A DNA stretch of 62,903 bases from assembly GCA_028819255.1 (NCBI GenBank), contig JAPPMB010000033.1, positions 1-62,903 on the forward strand, in the 5' to 3' direction. The notes beneath the pieces are model-generated. The model did not search any database. It was not told where the DNA came from and saw nothing but the letters and a program-made list of their open reading frames with translations. The DNA comes from Bryobacterales bacterium. Lineage in GTDB: Bacteria; Acidobacteriota; Terriglobia; Bryobacterales; UBA6623. Shown here piece by piece: positions 1 through 9,409 of the stretch (within the stretch, counting starts at the first letter, position 1; every line of letters starts with the position of its first letter). Both the position numbers and the translations under genes were made by a program.

Positions 1-311
1 CGCGAGCTGGGTTCAGAACGTCGCGAGACAGTTCGGTCCTTATCCTTGGTGGGCGTAGGAAACTTGAGGGAGGCTGCCTTTAGTACGAGAGGACCGAGGC
101 GGATGAACCTCTTGTGATCCAGTTGTCACGCCAGTGGCATAGCTGGGTAGCGAAGTTCAGTCGGGATAAGCGCTGAAAGCATATAAGCGCGAAGCCCAGC
201 CCGAGATAAGGTTTCCCCGAAGGGCACTTGAAGACTACAAGTTTGATAGGACGGATGTGTAAGTATGGCAACATGCGAGCTAACCGTTACTAATCGCCCG
301 TTCGGCTTGAC
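1..311 (+). rRNA. 23S rRNA, 3' end (partial)
   Basis: The window opens inside a 23S rRNA gene. The sarcin-ricin loop segment AGTACGAGAGGACC is visible near position 80, followed by the conserved domain VI 3' sequence ending around GCTAACCGTTACTAATCG. The 5' part lies outside the window. The 3' end is placed by eye just after the segment that matches the usual 23S terminus, so the boundary may be off by several bases. It is followed 143 bases later by 5S rRNA, so this is the tail of an rRNA operon. Confidence 0.95.
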
Positions 312-454
312 TGCAAGGCTTACCCGCAGCGAGGCCTCCCGGCGAGGGAGGGCAGCGCGGCGCCCGGACAGGGCGGTTGCCGGACCTTCTGCATTCGGTT
401 GCGCGCTCCCCTGAGGGGGGCGCCCCTCGGGCCTTGACCAGGTCCGAGACCCTT

Positions 455-570
455 TCGGGTGGCCATAGCGAGGAGGCCACACCCGTTCTCATCCCGAACA
501 CGGCAGTTAAGCTCCTCAGCCCCGATGGTACTGCGTTGGCAACGGCGTGGGAGAGTAGGACGCTGCCCGA
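455..570 (+). rRNA. 5S rRNA
   Basis: This 116-nt segment has the 5S hallmarks: CCCGTTCTCATCCCGAAC, then GGCAGTTAAGCTC, and near the 3' end GGGAGAGTAGG. The first bases TCGGGTGGC pair with the last bases GCTGCCCGA to form helix I, which fixes both ends. It lies directly after 23S rRNA with no tRNA in between. Confidence 0.95.
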
Positions 571-580
571 TTCAACTCGT

Positions 581-617
581 GGGGCGACCCGGCGCGAGCC
601 GGTGTCGCCCCCTTTTC
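581..617 (+). terminator. rRNA operon intrinsic terminator
   Basis: GGGGCGAC at 581 pairs with GTCGCCCC ending near 611, with a further GC-rich inner stem (CGGCGCGAGCCG), followed by CTTTTC. It starts 11 bases after the 5S gene, so it is the likely rRNA operon terminator. Confidence 0.85.
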
Positions 618-1557
618 TTGGAGCCCACATCGGACAGCGACGGAAAGCCCGGCTGGCCGCCTGACGTCTTCTATCCCGGCTTCGGGATTGCGCTTTCTTG
701 CCTCGGCGCACGGGATGCGCGGGCCATGGGCGTTGACGAAGGGATTCCAAGACCGGCGCGAAACCTCTATGTCTGGGGTACGATCACAGATGGCGCGTCG
801 TCGACACCGCACGGCTGTGCTCCGTCTGCGAACTCAGAGCCTCTAGATGCCAAGAGCGCGAGAAGACCTCACCAGACCCACGCAAGTCGAACCACGAGAC
901 GGACTCCGGATCTGGCTGCGATACTCGGACGGCACCAACGGCGAGATTGACTTGTCGGATCTTTTCGGTCACGGAGTCTTCGCGGCTTAGACCGACCGCA
1001 GATTCTTCGAATCGGTCAGTATCGGACCATGCGGTGCAATATGCTGGGGCGAAGATTTCGACCTCTGCCCGGACGCCATGTATCTTCGGCTAACCGGGCA
1101 GTCGGTTTCCGCGGTCTTCGGCAGGGGGGAGGCTTCAGCCCAGAATGCCTGAAGTCTGCCGATCCTATGGAATCTCGCCCTCATTCCCCACCCCACCAGC
1201 TATCCCCACTCCCGTCGCTATTACGCCCTGCCTGCGGCCGCGCACTTCGACCGGCACGGCCTGTGGTCCCTTCAGGGCGTCCGCGTTTCCTCCCACGGTA
1301 CGCTGCGCGCCACGAAGGAAGCTCTTGTGTGCTCCGCCCACGTCGGCCGCTTCATCCCCGAAGTGAAGGTCCGCCTGCATGTCCCTTGTGGCGGTGCCAT
1401 TCGCCACGTTGTGCTCAGCGACCGCCTCTCCCGCAAGAAGCTCGACGGCCGCTTCCTCTGCTGTGCGCCCCAAGCCAAGCGCCGTCACCTACAGGTTCCG
1501 CCCCGTCGCGCCCTATCCGCCCCCCTGCCCGCGCCCAGCGACGTCCCGACATCGCCA
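618..1557. other. No recognisable gene
   Basis: Several overlapping reading frames are open here on both strands, but that is expected at this GC content. None has recognisable motifs, a convincing ribosome binding site or homology-like conservation. Part of 1200-1550 may belong to the decayed insertion sequence that follows, but I could not identify it. Confidence 0.5.
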
Positions 1558-1716
1558 TGGCCCGACAACCCTTCGTCGACCTGCTCGACGAACGCCACCG
1601 CCGCCTCTTCGCCGACCTGACCCCCTTGGGACGCGGGCACGGCGCCGACCGCCAGGCCGCCGCTCTGATCGGCCTCCATCCATCGACCGAGGCCTGCGGC
1701 CGCCACCGTGTCGAGA
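1558..1716 (+). pseudogene. ISAzo13-like transposase N-terminal remnant
   Basis: The translation from the ATG at 1558 includes LLDERHRRLFADLTPLG, then GADRQAAALIGLHPSTEACG. This resembles the N-terminal helix-turn-helix region of ISAzo13-type transposases (LLDERxRRLxAxLExLxLGxGG followed by a GLxxxTVxRGRRE motif). After about 52 residues the similarity stops and no DDE catalytic region follows, so this is a fragment. The family assignment is from memory of the motif and is moderately sure. Confidence 0.5.
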
Positions 1717-1844
1717 GAAGCCCTGCACTGAGCGCCGCTCTCGCCCAACTGCTCCAACACGACACGGCGTGCGACCTCTGCGGGGGCCTGTGCTAGGTCC
1801 GTCGCACGACCGCAGCCTCGTGGTCAACTCAACAGCCACAAGAC

Positions 1845-2156
1845 GTGATACAAACAGCTCCCCGGTCGCGGAATCTGGTCCACTGGCTGGATCCGCAGCT
1901 GCAACAGCAAGCACAACTTCGGACGCGGCAGGCACGGGGCCTGGCGAACCTGCTCGCCACACTGAATCTGCCCGCGTTCACGCTGCACTCGGTCCTGGAC
2001 CGCGTCTGCGATTCGTGCCGGTTGTACCGGGACACGGCCGGCACACGCCGCCGCTGCTGCGAGAAGCTGCGCGTGCTCATGGAAATGTTCTGGTTCGGAG
2101 ACTGGACCGCTTTGCTGCAAACCATGCTGGGTCGGCGTCTGGCTGTTCCGCCCTGA
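1845..2156 (+). pseudogene. Transposase C-terminal remnant
   Basis: The frame encodes TRQARGLANLLATLNLPAFT, a long helical middle, and ends MEMFWFGDWTALLQTML. The order of a 'RARQARGLANLL' helix, an aromatic 'FWFxDWxxLLxTM' stretch and a short tail is what I associate with the extreme C-terminus of DDE transposases. There is no upstream catalytic domain in frame. It follows the ISAzo13-like fragment at 1558 but seems to belong to a different transposase. Confidence 0.45.
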
Positions 2157-2367
2157 CGCAGCCTGTTGGCAGGCCGGTCGGCTATCGCGAGGCGCTTGCA
2201 CGGCTCCTCACAGGCTGCCCAAGGCGAGTGCGAATCCCCGTCATGGCCGCCACGCCCTTGCCAGATTCCGTACTTTGAGAATTGCTGCTGCCTCCGTCAC
2301 CTTTTTCCCGGCCACCTGCGCTGCACCAGCCGAAGACGCGCCATGTGCGCCCCAAGGGCGCCCTTCG

Positions 2368-2394
2368 CTTGACACATGGATGCTGACGCGTTAG
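2368..2394 (+). repeat. Short dispersed repeat, copy 1 (TTGACA...GACGCG)
   Basis: The 27 bases match 56931-56957 at 24 of 27 positions; the shared core is TTGACA, one variable base, ATGGAT, one variable base, CTGACGCG, one variable base, TAG. The sequence just upstream is also loosely alike (a run like CCCCAAGGGCGCCC). Copy 1 runs directly into a perfect palindrome. It could be a promoter-like element (TTGACA) or the edge of a mobile element. Confidence 0.6.
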
Positions 2395-2427
2395 TTCGAG
2401 ATAGGTTGGATCCAACCTATCTCGAAC
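2394..2427. repeat. Perfect 34-bp palindrome
   Basis: The left half GTTCGAGATAGGTTGGA is followed at once by its exact reverse complement, with a BamHI-type GGATCC at the centre and no loop. A perfect 17-bp arm with no spacer is unlikely by chance. It lies 284 bases upstream of the ATPase/nuclease gene. It may be an operator, two abutting element ends, or a recombination site. Confidence 0.85.
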
Positions 2428-2710
2428 ATCTCCTCCGACATTCTTCGGCCGCGATTGGAGAGTTATTCTCACGCGGTGCCTCCGCGTCCGTCCATAGCGG
2501 GCAACCCGAACGGTTGCCTCAGATGATCAAGAAGAAGGAGTCGGCGGCCAGACTGAAGACCGACCAGTGTCGGTTGCAGGGCCGATCGAGGAACTAGGCG
2601 GACGAGCCGGTGTCTGGCATCATGCAGAATGTATCGGAGAATGTGAAAGGGGGAGAGGATCCGACCGTCTGGTCTTCACCGTCGACGGCTTGCGAGAATC
2701 CTCAAGGACG

Positions 2711-4741
2711 ATGACAAGAGAGCCGATCGCTACGATGCACCGAATCCGCATGGACCTTCAGGGCCGGCTCAGGAACACGAGAGTAGCCACGCAGGACGCG
2801 TTTCTGCCGGTCTTCGAGGCCATCGTCAACAGTATCGACTCGATCGAGGATCGCTTCGGCATCGAGGAGGCGGCTGACAAGGGCCAGATTCAGGTGCATG
2901 TGCATCGAACGCAACAGCTACCGCTGCCCGGCATTGCTGGAAGGCCACCTGCTGGCCACGTCGAGAGCTTCACCGTCGTCGACAACGGGGTCGGTTTCAC
3001 CGATCCGAATGTGAAGTCCTTCGAGACTGCGGACAGCATGGCAAAGATAAGCCGCGGCGGTAAGGGGATTGGTCGGCTCACATGGTTGGCCGTGTTTGAA
3101 AGGGCCGAGATCCAAAGCCGATTTCGAGACAACGAAGATCGGCCCCGGTGCAAATCCTTCACCTTCTCGCCCACAGAAACCGGGATCACGGATTTTTCGG
3201 ACAAGATTCTGGAATCCGAGGAGACGGTCGAGACGCGGGTCTGCCTCTTGGGGGTGCGACAGCGCTACCAGGAGACGCTAAGGAAGGGCCTGAAGGCTAT
3301 TGCTGATCGAGTGTTCCAACACTGCTTCAACTACTTCGCAGTTGGCAAGTGCCCGACGATCACTCTCATAGAGCATCGCTCGGATGCCACCGAGGAGCTT
3401 GTGGTTAACGATCGAATACGGGAACTTGAAGTCAGCGAGGCGGAGCGACTCAATGTCGGCAGGCATGTTCTGGACCTGCGTCACGTTGAGCAACCTTACG
3501 CTTCCGGGCGGAAGCACCTCGGGCATCTCTTGGCCAACAACCGCGTCGTGTCGTCGTTTCCGCTCGCTGAGGTGTCGGACTTGGGTGCAGATCCAATCCG
3601 TAGAAGAGAGTGTACCACGCTCGTGCATCATGTGTACGCCGGCGGCGCAGCGCTTGACTCGGCCGCCGACTCCACTCGAACCTTCTTCAAGCTCCCGGAT
3701 GGGGAACCAATCGGGGAAGCGAGCGGACTACTGGACTTGAAGACCGTCCGCGAGAAGCTTGGCCAAGCTGTCAATGACCGGCTCAAGGACGTCTTGGAAG
3801 CTCAGAGGTTGGCGACACTCGACAAGGTAGAACACCACATCCGAACGAAGCAGCCCGAGTACGCTCGACTTCTCAACCAAAAGCGGGATGAACTCGCACG
3901 CATCAAGTGGACTGAGGACTCCCGGCGCATGGATGAGGCACTCTATCGTGTTAAGCAAGGCTGGGAGTTCGAGATTCGGCAACAGCAATCGGCCGTCGAG
4001 CAGAGACTGGTCAAGAGCGAGACTGGAGTCGACGAATTGGCTGAGCAGCTCTATCTCTGTATCTCACAAAACAACCTCGCCGCCCAGGACGATCTGGTGC
4101 GTTACGTTGTCAAGCGTCGTGCCGTGCTGAAGCTTCTGGGCAAGCTGATATCGAAACAGACCCGTGCTCTGGAGGAGCACATACACAGAATTGTCTTTCC
4201 CTTGAGGACGACGAATGAGGAGGTCAACTATGAGGACCACAATCTCTGGCTCATTGACGACACACTGTCGTTCTACGAGTTCATCAGCTCGGACGTTTCG
4301 CTGGCGAAGAACGCTGCTGCTCCTAGCGACAGCTTGAAGCGGCCAGACATCTTGGCCTTCAAGACAGGCGATCCGTTCCAGCATGTCTCGATCGTTGAGT
4401 TCAAGAGGCCGGACAGGCCGGACAGCGAGAACCCTGTGGTTCAGCTGGCCGGTTACGCGCGACGGCTGCGAGACGGTGGATCCATGGACGCCAACGGCGT
4501 CACGCTCCCAGGTATCAGCATGGACGTCCGTATCGATGGCTACGCAGTCGTCACGCTGAGTTCGCAGATGGAGTCTGTGCTTCGCGACGGGCCCGGAGAG
4601 ATGAAGCAGGTTGAGAAAGAGTGGCGCTGGTATGGTGCGCTGGGGGGCCTCAACATGAACGTCGAGGTTCTTGACTTCCGGGCTTTCCTCAGACGGGCTC
4701 AGCAGCGAAACCAGGCTTTCTTCCATGCTTTGGGCCTCTGA
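2711..4741 (+). CDS. GHKL-type ATPase fused to a PD-(D/E)xK nuclease-like domain
   Basis: This 676-residue protein begins with a GHKL (Hsp90/MutL/histidine-kinase) ATP-binding fold. The N-box is EAIVNSID (36-43), the G1 box is DNGVGF (91-96) and the G2 box is GGKGIGR (116-122). A long, charged and probably coiled-coil middle (about 370-500) follows. The C-terminal part has PD at 545-546, then VEFK with E563 and K565, then QLAGYARRL, matching the PD-(D/E)xK nuclease pattern. The start at 2711 is chosen because AAGGA lies just upstream; an upstream in-frame extension to 2567 lacks such a site and an alternative ATG is at 2735. It is a lone gene flanked by IS debris. Fusions of this kind are expected in anti-phage defence or DNA repair, but I do not recognise a named system, so the role is inference. 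Confidence 0.8.
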   Translation: MTREPIATMHRIRMDLQGRLRNTRVATQDAFLPVFEAIVNSIDSIEDRFGIEEAADKGQIQVHVHRTQQLPLPGIAGRPPAGHVESFTVVDNGVGFTDPNVKSFETADSMAKISRGGKGIGRLTWLAVFERAEIQSRFRDNEDRPRCKSFTFSPTETGITDFSDKILESEETVETRVCLLGVRQRYQETLRKGLKAIADRVFQHCFNYFAVGKCPTITLIEHRSDATEELVVNDRIRELEVSEAERLNVGRHVLDLRHVEQPYASGRKHLGHLLANNRVVSSFPLAEVSDLGADPIRRRECTTLVHHVYAGGAALDSAADSTRTFFKLPDGEPIGEASGLLDLKTVREKLGQAVNDRLKDVLEAQRLATLDKVEHHIRTKQPEYARLLNQKRDELARIKWTEDSRRMDEALYRVKQGWEFEIRQQQSAVEQRLVKSETGVDELAEQLYLCISQNNLAAQDDLVRYVVKRRAVLKLLGKLISKQTRALEEHIHRIVFPLRTTNEEVNYEDHNLWLIDDTLSFYEFISSDVSLAKNAAAPSDSLKRPDILAFKTGDPFQHVSIVEFKRPDRPDSENPVVQLAGYARRLRDGGSMDANGVTLPGISMDVRIDGYAVVTLSSQMESVLRDGPGEMKQVEKEWRWYGALGGLNMNVEVLDFRAFLRRAQQRNQAFFHALGL

Positions 4742-4879
4742 GAAAGGTTGGGCTTCCGACCTGCTTGGTCTGTGTCACGCTGCGGGTAGCGCATGGCATG
4801 CAGGACGTGGACGGTCGTCCTCGGGAGGTCGCTCTCGTAAAGCTGGCGAGAGGCATGTCGTTCTTCCCGCGGGCTGGTC

Positions 4880-5146
4880 CTACCAGTCCGGCAGTTGCGA
4901 AGTCTGGATCGCTTGGTCAACGAGCATCACCGGGATATTCTCGTCGATCCTGTACACGGTGAGGCCATCTGCCGTCACGAGCCCTTCCTCGAGCGGCCTT
5001 TCCACTGCCGCGCCGTCGGCATAGCGGATCCCGCCGGCCGCGATGGCGGCGTTCAGCAGCTCTAGTCGGTCGGCAGCCAGCATCTCGACCGGCGTCTTTG
5101 TACTTGGGCAGCAGAGGATTTCGAGCAAGTCGGGGCTGATCGGCAC
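4880..5146 (-). CDS. Trm112/YcaR-like small protein
   Basis: An 88-residue protein starting at GTG, with GGAGG about nine bases upstream. The sequence DLLEILCCPSTKTPVEML and a C-terminal IDENIPVMLVDQAI match the Trm112 family, small zinc-ribbon-like proteins that partner methyltransferases in eukaryotes and are linked to lipid A/KDO genes in proteobacteria. Here the usual second cysteine of the CPxC motif is replaced (CCPSTK), so zinc binding is doubtful. It is convergent with the ATPase/nuclease gene and divergent from rpsA, with no obvious operon partner. Confidence 0.85.
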   Translation of the reverse strand: MPISPDLLEILCCPSTKTPVEMLAADRLELLNAAIAAGGIRYADGAAVERPLEEGLVTADGLTVYRIDENIPVMLVDQAIQTSQLPDW

Positions 5147-5498
5147 TCCGTCCCGCCTCCGGGCGGTCAGTCTCTAGGATACTTGCTCGCTCACCGTGCG
5201 GGCCGGGCCGGGCGAGGCTCTTCATGCCCATTGACTCCCGGGGGCGGAAAAGCAACGGCGCCGGTCGCCGCCCGATGGCGGACGGGCCTGAAATTGACAT
5301 CGAGCGGTCCCTCGGCTATAGTTAGCAGGCCGCGGGTTTGGATCGGAGGGCCGAAGATACGGTCTTAGGGTGCCGATCCGGATGGGGCTTGGGGTAGCCC
5401 AGAGGCGGTGCCGCGCAGAACGCAGCTGGCGGGTCAGGTACGCTCGGCTTTGCTTGCTTCGCTCACCGTGCGGTTGCCTTGGCCGGTGTGACTGAGCG

Positions 5499-7241
5499 AT
5501 GCAGGCGAAGGCAGACGAGGCTCTAGAGGCATCCGTTACGGAGCAAGCGGCGGAACCGGCTTCTTCGCCCGATGGGGGGCGGATCCCCGGCCCGCCCATG
5601 CCCGGAATCCCCGACCCGGACGCGCCGGAGGACGATCCCGGCGTGGAGATCTTCGACCCTGACGAGCTCGACGCGCTGGTCAGGGGCGACTCGCCGTCGG
5701 CGCCCCAGATGCGCCCAGGCAGCCGCTGCACGGGGACCATCGTCGCGCTCGGCCGGAGCGGTGTCATCGTCTCTTTCGGCGCCAAGGTCGAGGGTCGCGT
5801 CGCAATTGAGGAGTTCCGCGATCCGACGGGCGAGATCCGAGCCGAGGTCGGACAGGAGATCGAGGTTCTGTTCGAGCGCCTGGGGCGGCCCGGCGAGTAC
5901 GCCGTCCTGTCCTACCGGCGAGCGCGCGAAGCCGCAGCCTGGAAGCAGATCGAGGTTGCACACGCCCAGAACCTGCCGCTTCAGGCTCGGGTCGTGCAGC
6001 GCGTCAAGGGCGGTCTCCGGGTGGACATCGGCGTCGCCGCCTTCCTGCCGGGATCCCAGGTGGACATACGGCCGGTACGCAATCTTGACGCCTGGATCGG
6101 CAAGACCGTCGAGGTCGTCGTCGTCGAATGCAACCGGCGCCGCTCCAACGCGGTGGTCTCGCGAGGCGAGCTGCTGAGAGCCGAGCGGCAGGCGCGCATG
6201 GCCGAGACGCTCGCCACGCTGAAGGTGGGCGAGCCTGCCACAGGCGTCGTCAAGAACATCACCACCTATGGAGCGTTCGTCGACCTCGGCGGCATCGACG
6301 GCCTGATCAAGATCACGGAGCTCTCCTACGGTCGCGTCGCCAACCCCTCCGACCTGCTTGAGACGGGCCAGGAGGTGACCGCGAAGGTGTTGCGGATCGA
6401 TCCCGAGAGGGAGCGCGTGGCGCTCAGTCTACGGGCGATGCGACCCGACCCCTGGGTCACGATCGAGGAGCGCTACAAGGAGGGAGACCGAGTGACCGGC
6501 AAGGTCGCCAGCGTCACCGACTACGGTGCGTTCATCGAGCTTGAGCCTGGCGTCGAGGGCCTGATCCACGTCACTGAGATCAGTTGGTCGCGGCGCACCA
6601 AGCACCCATCGAAGACGTTCGAGCCAAGCTCGCTTACTGAGGCGATCGTGCTGGGCGTGAAGCCGGCCGACCGCCGGATTTCGCTTAGCTTCAAGCGTCT
6701 TGCGCCGGACCCGTGGGACCAGTACGGCACCAGTCTGGAAGTGGGCCTCGTCGTCGAGGGTGTGGTGCGGCGCATCACGACCTACGGGTTGTTCGTGGAG
6801 ATCGTCGAGGGCATCGAGGGCTTGGTCCACGTATCCGACCTGTCCTGGGACACCCGTCTCAGGAACCCCAGGGACGTCGCGCAAAAGGGGCAGAAGATCA
6901 ACACCGTCATCCTCCAGGTCGACACGGAGAACCGCCGGCTCTCGCTGGGCGTGAAACAGCTTGAGCCCGATACCTGGGACACCTTCCTCAGCCAGAACGC
7001 GGTTGGCGACACTGTCCCGGGACTGGTGCGACGGCTCGTCAAGTTCGGTGCGTTCGTGGAGCTCGCTCCGGGGGTCGAAGCGCTCTGTCACCGGTCTCAG
7101 TCCCCGCAGGGCAGGGGCGGACTGCGCGTGGGCAATCGCTACGCCTTCCGGATCCTTGACGTGAACGAACGGGCCCGGCGGATCGGATTGCGTTGCAACC
7201 GCGCCGTCCCCCTGCCGGAGCCCACTGAAGCGGCCGACTGA
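5499..7241 (+). CDS. rpsA: 30S ribosomal protein S1
   Basis: A 580-residue protein with six S1 RNA-binding repeats at about 71-140, 158-224, 242-311, 327-396, 411-481 and 496-561, for example GVVKNITTYGAFVDLGGIDG and GKVASVTDYGAFIELEPGVE. The first two are divergent and the last is degenerate (ALCHRSQ), as usual for S1. S1 recruits mRNA to the 30S subunit. A proline- and acid-rich N-terminal extension of about 65 residues precedes repeat 1. No strong Shine-Dalgarno is visible before the ATG at 5499, which is known for rpsA in other bacteria because S1 autoregulates its own mRNA. Confidence 0.95.
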   Translation: MQAKADEALEASVTEQAAEPASSPDGGRIPGPPMPGIPDPDAPEDDPGVEIFDPDELDALVRGDSPSAPQMRPGSRCTGTIVALGRSGVIVSFGAKVEGRVAIEEFRDPTGEIRAEVGQEIEVLFERLGRPGEYAVLSYRRAREAAAWKQIEVAHAQNLPLQARVVQRVKGGLRVDIGVAAFLPGSQVDIRPVRNLDAWIGKTVEVVVVECNRRRSNAVVSRGELLRAERQARMAETLATLKVGEPATGVVKNITTYGAFVDLGGIDGLIKITELSYGRVANPSDLLETGQEVTAKVLRIDPERERVALSLRAMRPDPWVTIEERYKEGDRVTGKVASVTDYGAFIELEPGVEGLIHVTEISWSRRTKHPSKTFEPSSLTEAIVLGVKPADRRISLSFKRLAPDPWDQYGTSLEVGLVVEGVVRRITTYGLFVEIVEGIEGLVHVSDLSWDTRLRNPRDVAQKGQKINTVILQVDTENRRLSLGVKQLEPDTWDTFLSQNAVGDTVPGLVRRLVKFGAFVELAPGVEALCHRSQSPQGRGGLRVGNRYAFRILDVNERARRIGLRCNRAVPLPEPTEAAD

Positions 7242-7965
7242 AGCGATTCGTCCGAACACCGCTTCCCGGCCTGACTCCGGCCGGGCGCATTGCGGGGAGG
7301 GCCTGCGGATCGGACTGCCGGACGCTTCGATTTGCGTCGCCCGGGCCTCGGGGGACCTTACACACCTGTCGGAGGGCGTTGAGATTGCCCCGCTTCCGCG
7401 CACAGAGGACGTTCTCCGATGCGGCGCGACCGCGAACTGGCCTTCCACGCCGCCGAGGATCCGACACCACCGGACTCTCACACGGTTCCTGATGCCGACG
7501 AGCCACGGGACGCCGCCCGGCACGTCGTCGCGCTGTTTTGCCCGAAGGCGCCGGAGCGTCTTTCCGACGGAATCGCGCGGTCGCCTCCCGCCCGCGACGT
7601 CGATTCCACCGAGCGGTCACACGGGCTCGACGGTGCCCGGGAAGGGCTTCCCGCCTACCCGTTCCTCGAAACGGACGGCCTTGGAGCGGTTCGGCGGCCC
7701 TCGCGACGCCGATCCTGCGGCGTCGAGCAGGTGAGAGCTGAATGCGGCCTCGACGACGGGCGCGGAATGTCGTTCGGCCACGCGATCGGGCACCGCGAGG
7801 TGCACGGCGACATCGCGGAGCCTCCGTCGCTGGGACGTGCCGGGAGTGCGGCGAGACCTCGGCCGTCGACGGGGCCGAGACTTGGCTTGGGGCCAGGCAT
7901 GCGATCGGCCCCGGGGCCATCCGGGAGCGCGCCCGGCCCCGCAGGTCCGCCGCGAACGCGGGCCC
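7242..7965. other. Intergenic stretch with no supported gene
   Basis: Open frames of up to 186 codons exist, but their translations are arginine/proline-rich, carry no motif and lack a start context. The stretch separates convergent rpsA and the dioxygenase gene, so it mainly holds 3' flanks. I see no clear intrinsic terminator with a T-run. Confidence 0.5.
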
Positions 7966-8781
7966 TCAGGCCCGTCTGACTCCGATGGTGAGCGTGCCCA
8001 CCTGCAGGTCGCCCTCGGTCGTCATCGTGGGGAACACGCCGACAGGCTCACTGCCTCCGAGACCCCAGTATTTGACCCGGTCGTTCGAATTCCGATACGG
8101 GGTCGGGTGACGCGAAACGTAGGCCTCGGTCCGATGAATCGTTGAAGTCAGGTCATCGGGGAAATACAGCTGGGTCGTGAGCAGTTCATTGGCGCCGAGA
8201 TGCACCTTCACATGCACATGGACGGCGCGCGGCGCGTACCAGCCCGGGTAGATGGTCAGGAACTCGACCTCCCCCTGCTCGCTGGACGCCTGCGAGCCCC
8301 GCAGGAACCGACCGGCTCCGGTGGGCACCCGATGGCCGCCCAGCCTGGGGCTTCTCGATCCGCCCCGGGGACCGTCCGTCCGGTCCGCTCCCGTGGCGCC
8401 GGGGCCGCCGCCGGAGCCCGGACCGCCTCCTCCGCCGAACCGGGGCGGCACGTTGGGGTCGACGTCTGGATGGCCGCTATAGGTGCCGAAGGCGTCGCAG
8501 GACCAGATTTCCGTCCTCGCGCCCGCGATCGCCTCACAGCTGCCTGCGTCCACGACTCGCATTCGCAACGCGAGGCTCACACCGGGTTTGCCGGACCGGA
8601 CATCTCGGCGATCTTCGGTGCCAGTGATGTAGTAGGGCCCGTCGACCTGTCTCGAGGTCAGGACGCACTCGGAGGCGCGAGAGAATTCCGGACCGGCGAC
8701 GAGCGAGGCGAGCGCGGTCCCTCCGGCGGCGAGCGCGGCCCGGCGCGTGGGCCTGATCGTTCTCAAGTAATGGCTGATCAT
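7966..8781 (-). CDS. Secreted intradiol ring-cleavage dioxygenase-family protein
   Basis: 271 residues. The N-terminus RPTRRAALAAGGTALASL is a twin-arginine-type signal, so the product is probably exported folded. The mature part shows the intradiol dioxygenase pattern: VDGPYY near residue 47, YPGWYAPRAVHVHVKVH near 178-194 with the Tyr/His iron ligands, and QLYFPDD. These enzymes cleave catechol-type rings with Fe(III). A glycine-rich insert at about 115-130 separates the two halves and is probably a loop. GGGAG lies about eight bases before the ATG at 8781, which rules out the longer upstream frame. The substrate cannot be told from sequence. Confidence 0.85.
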   Translation of the reverse strand: MISHYLRTIRPTRRAALAAGGTALASLVAGPEFSRASECVLTSRQVDGPYYITGTEDRRDVRSGKPGVSLALRMRVVDAGSCEAIAGARTEIWSCDAFGTYSGHPDVDPNVPPRFGGGGGPGSGGGPGATGADRTDGPRGGSRSPRLGGHRVPTGAGRFLRGSQASSEQGEVEFLTIYPGWYAPRAVHVHVKVHLGANELLTTQLYFPDDLTSTIHRTEAYVSRHPTPYRNSNDRVKYWGLGGSEPVGVFPTMTTEGDLQVGTLTIGVRRA

Positions 8782-9371
8782 TTCATCTGCTCCCGATTGA
8801 ACCGATCGGCGGATCCGGAGGCACGCCGATGTGCTCGATCGCGTCACCCGCGTGACCTCCAGCGGCGCTTGCCGACGGCGGTTCGGTCCTGTGGAATCCG
8901 CCTCGTCAGGCTCGTGCAGGGGCTCGGCTACCAAGGTGGCGAAGCGCCAACATCCCGTGGTTACGGTTCCGAGGCGTGACGCGGCAGATTTTCTCGGGCT
9001 TCGCGAGGGTTGCACCGACCTTGGCGAAGGTGGCGTCGGCGTGACGGTCGCCGCGCAGTTCGGCCCGTGTGGGTCGGCAGGTGCTGTGCGTTGCCTCGAT
9101 CTCTCCGTTCTTTGAGCTGATGGCGTCACGGAGTGCGACGCCTGTCGCGGCCGTCGGCTTGGGAGCTTGCGGCGAGTGCGGCTCGGCCCTGTTTCCATCG
9201 CGTCGAACCCGGTGCGCCGCAGCTGCGGGTCGCTCAATGGGCCGCCGCCTTCCCGCACTTCCACGCCGGGGGGACCTGGCGCTGCCTGGGCCATGGGGGT
9301 GACGCTGACAAAGGCGCAGGATTCGGTCCAAGATCCGGGCCGCCCGCCCGCCAAGCCTCAGAATCGTTCGA
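8782..9371. other. Intergenic stretch, divergent promoters expected
   Basis: This region lies between the start of the dioxygenase gene (minus strand) and the HU-type gene (plus strand), so it should hold both promoters. No convincing coding sequence is seen. A TACAAT hexamer at 9372 fits a -10 box for the HU gene. Confidence 0.5.
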
Positions 9372-9377
9372 TACAAT
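9372..9377 (+). promoter_or_regulatory. Putative -10 box of HU-type gene
   Basis: TACAAT at 9372-9377 would place the transcript start near 9385 and give a leader of about 25 bases that contains AAGGAG. No good -35 is visible 17 bases upstream. Confidence 0.4.
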
Positions 9378-9409
9378 GGCGACTTCAAGGAGATTGCAGT
9401 TCAACTTCA

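Noticed and set aside
459..950. 163-codon frame across 5S rRNA
   Set aside because: It overlaps a structured RNA gene and its terminator.
7419..7979. 186-codon plus-strand frame after rpsA
   Set aside because: Arginine/proline-rich translation, no start signal, no motif and overlap with the end of the dioxygenase gene.
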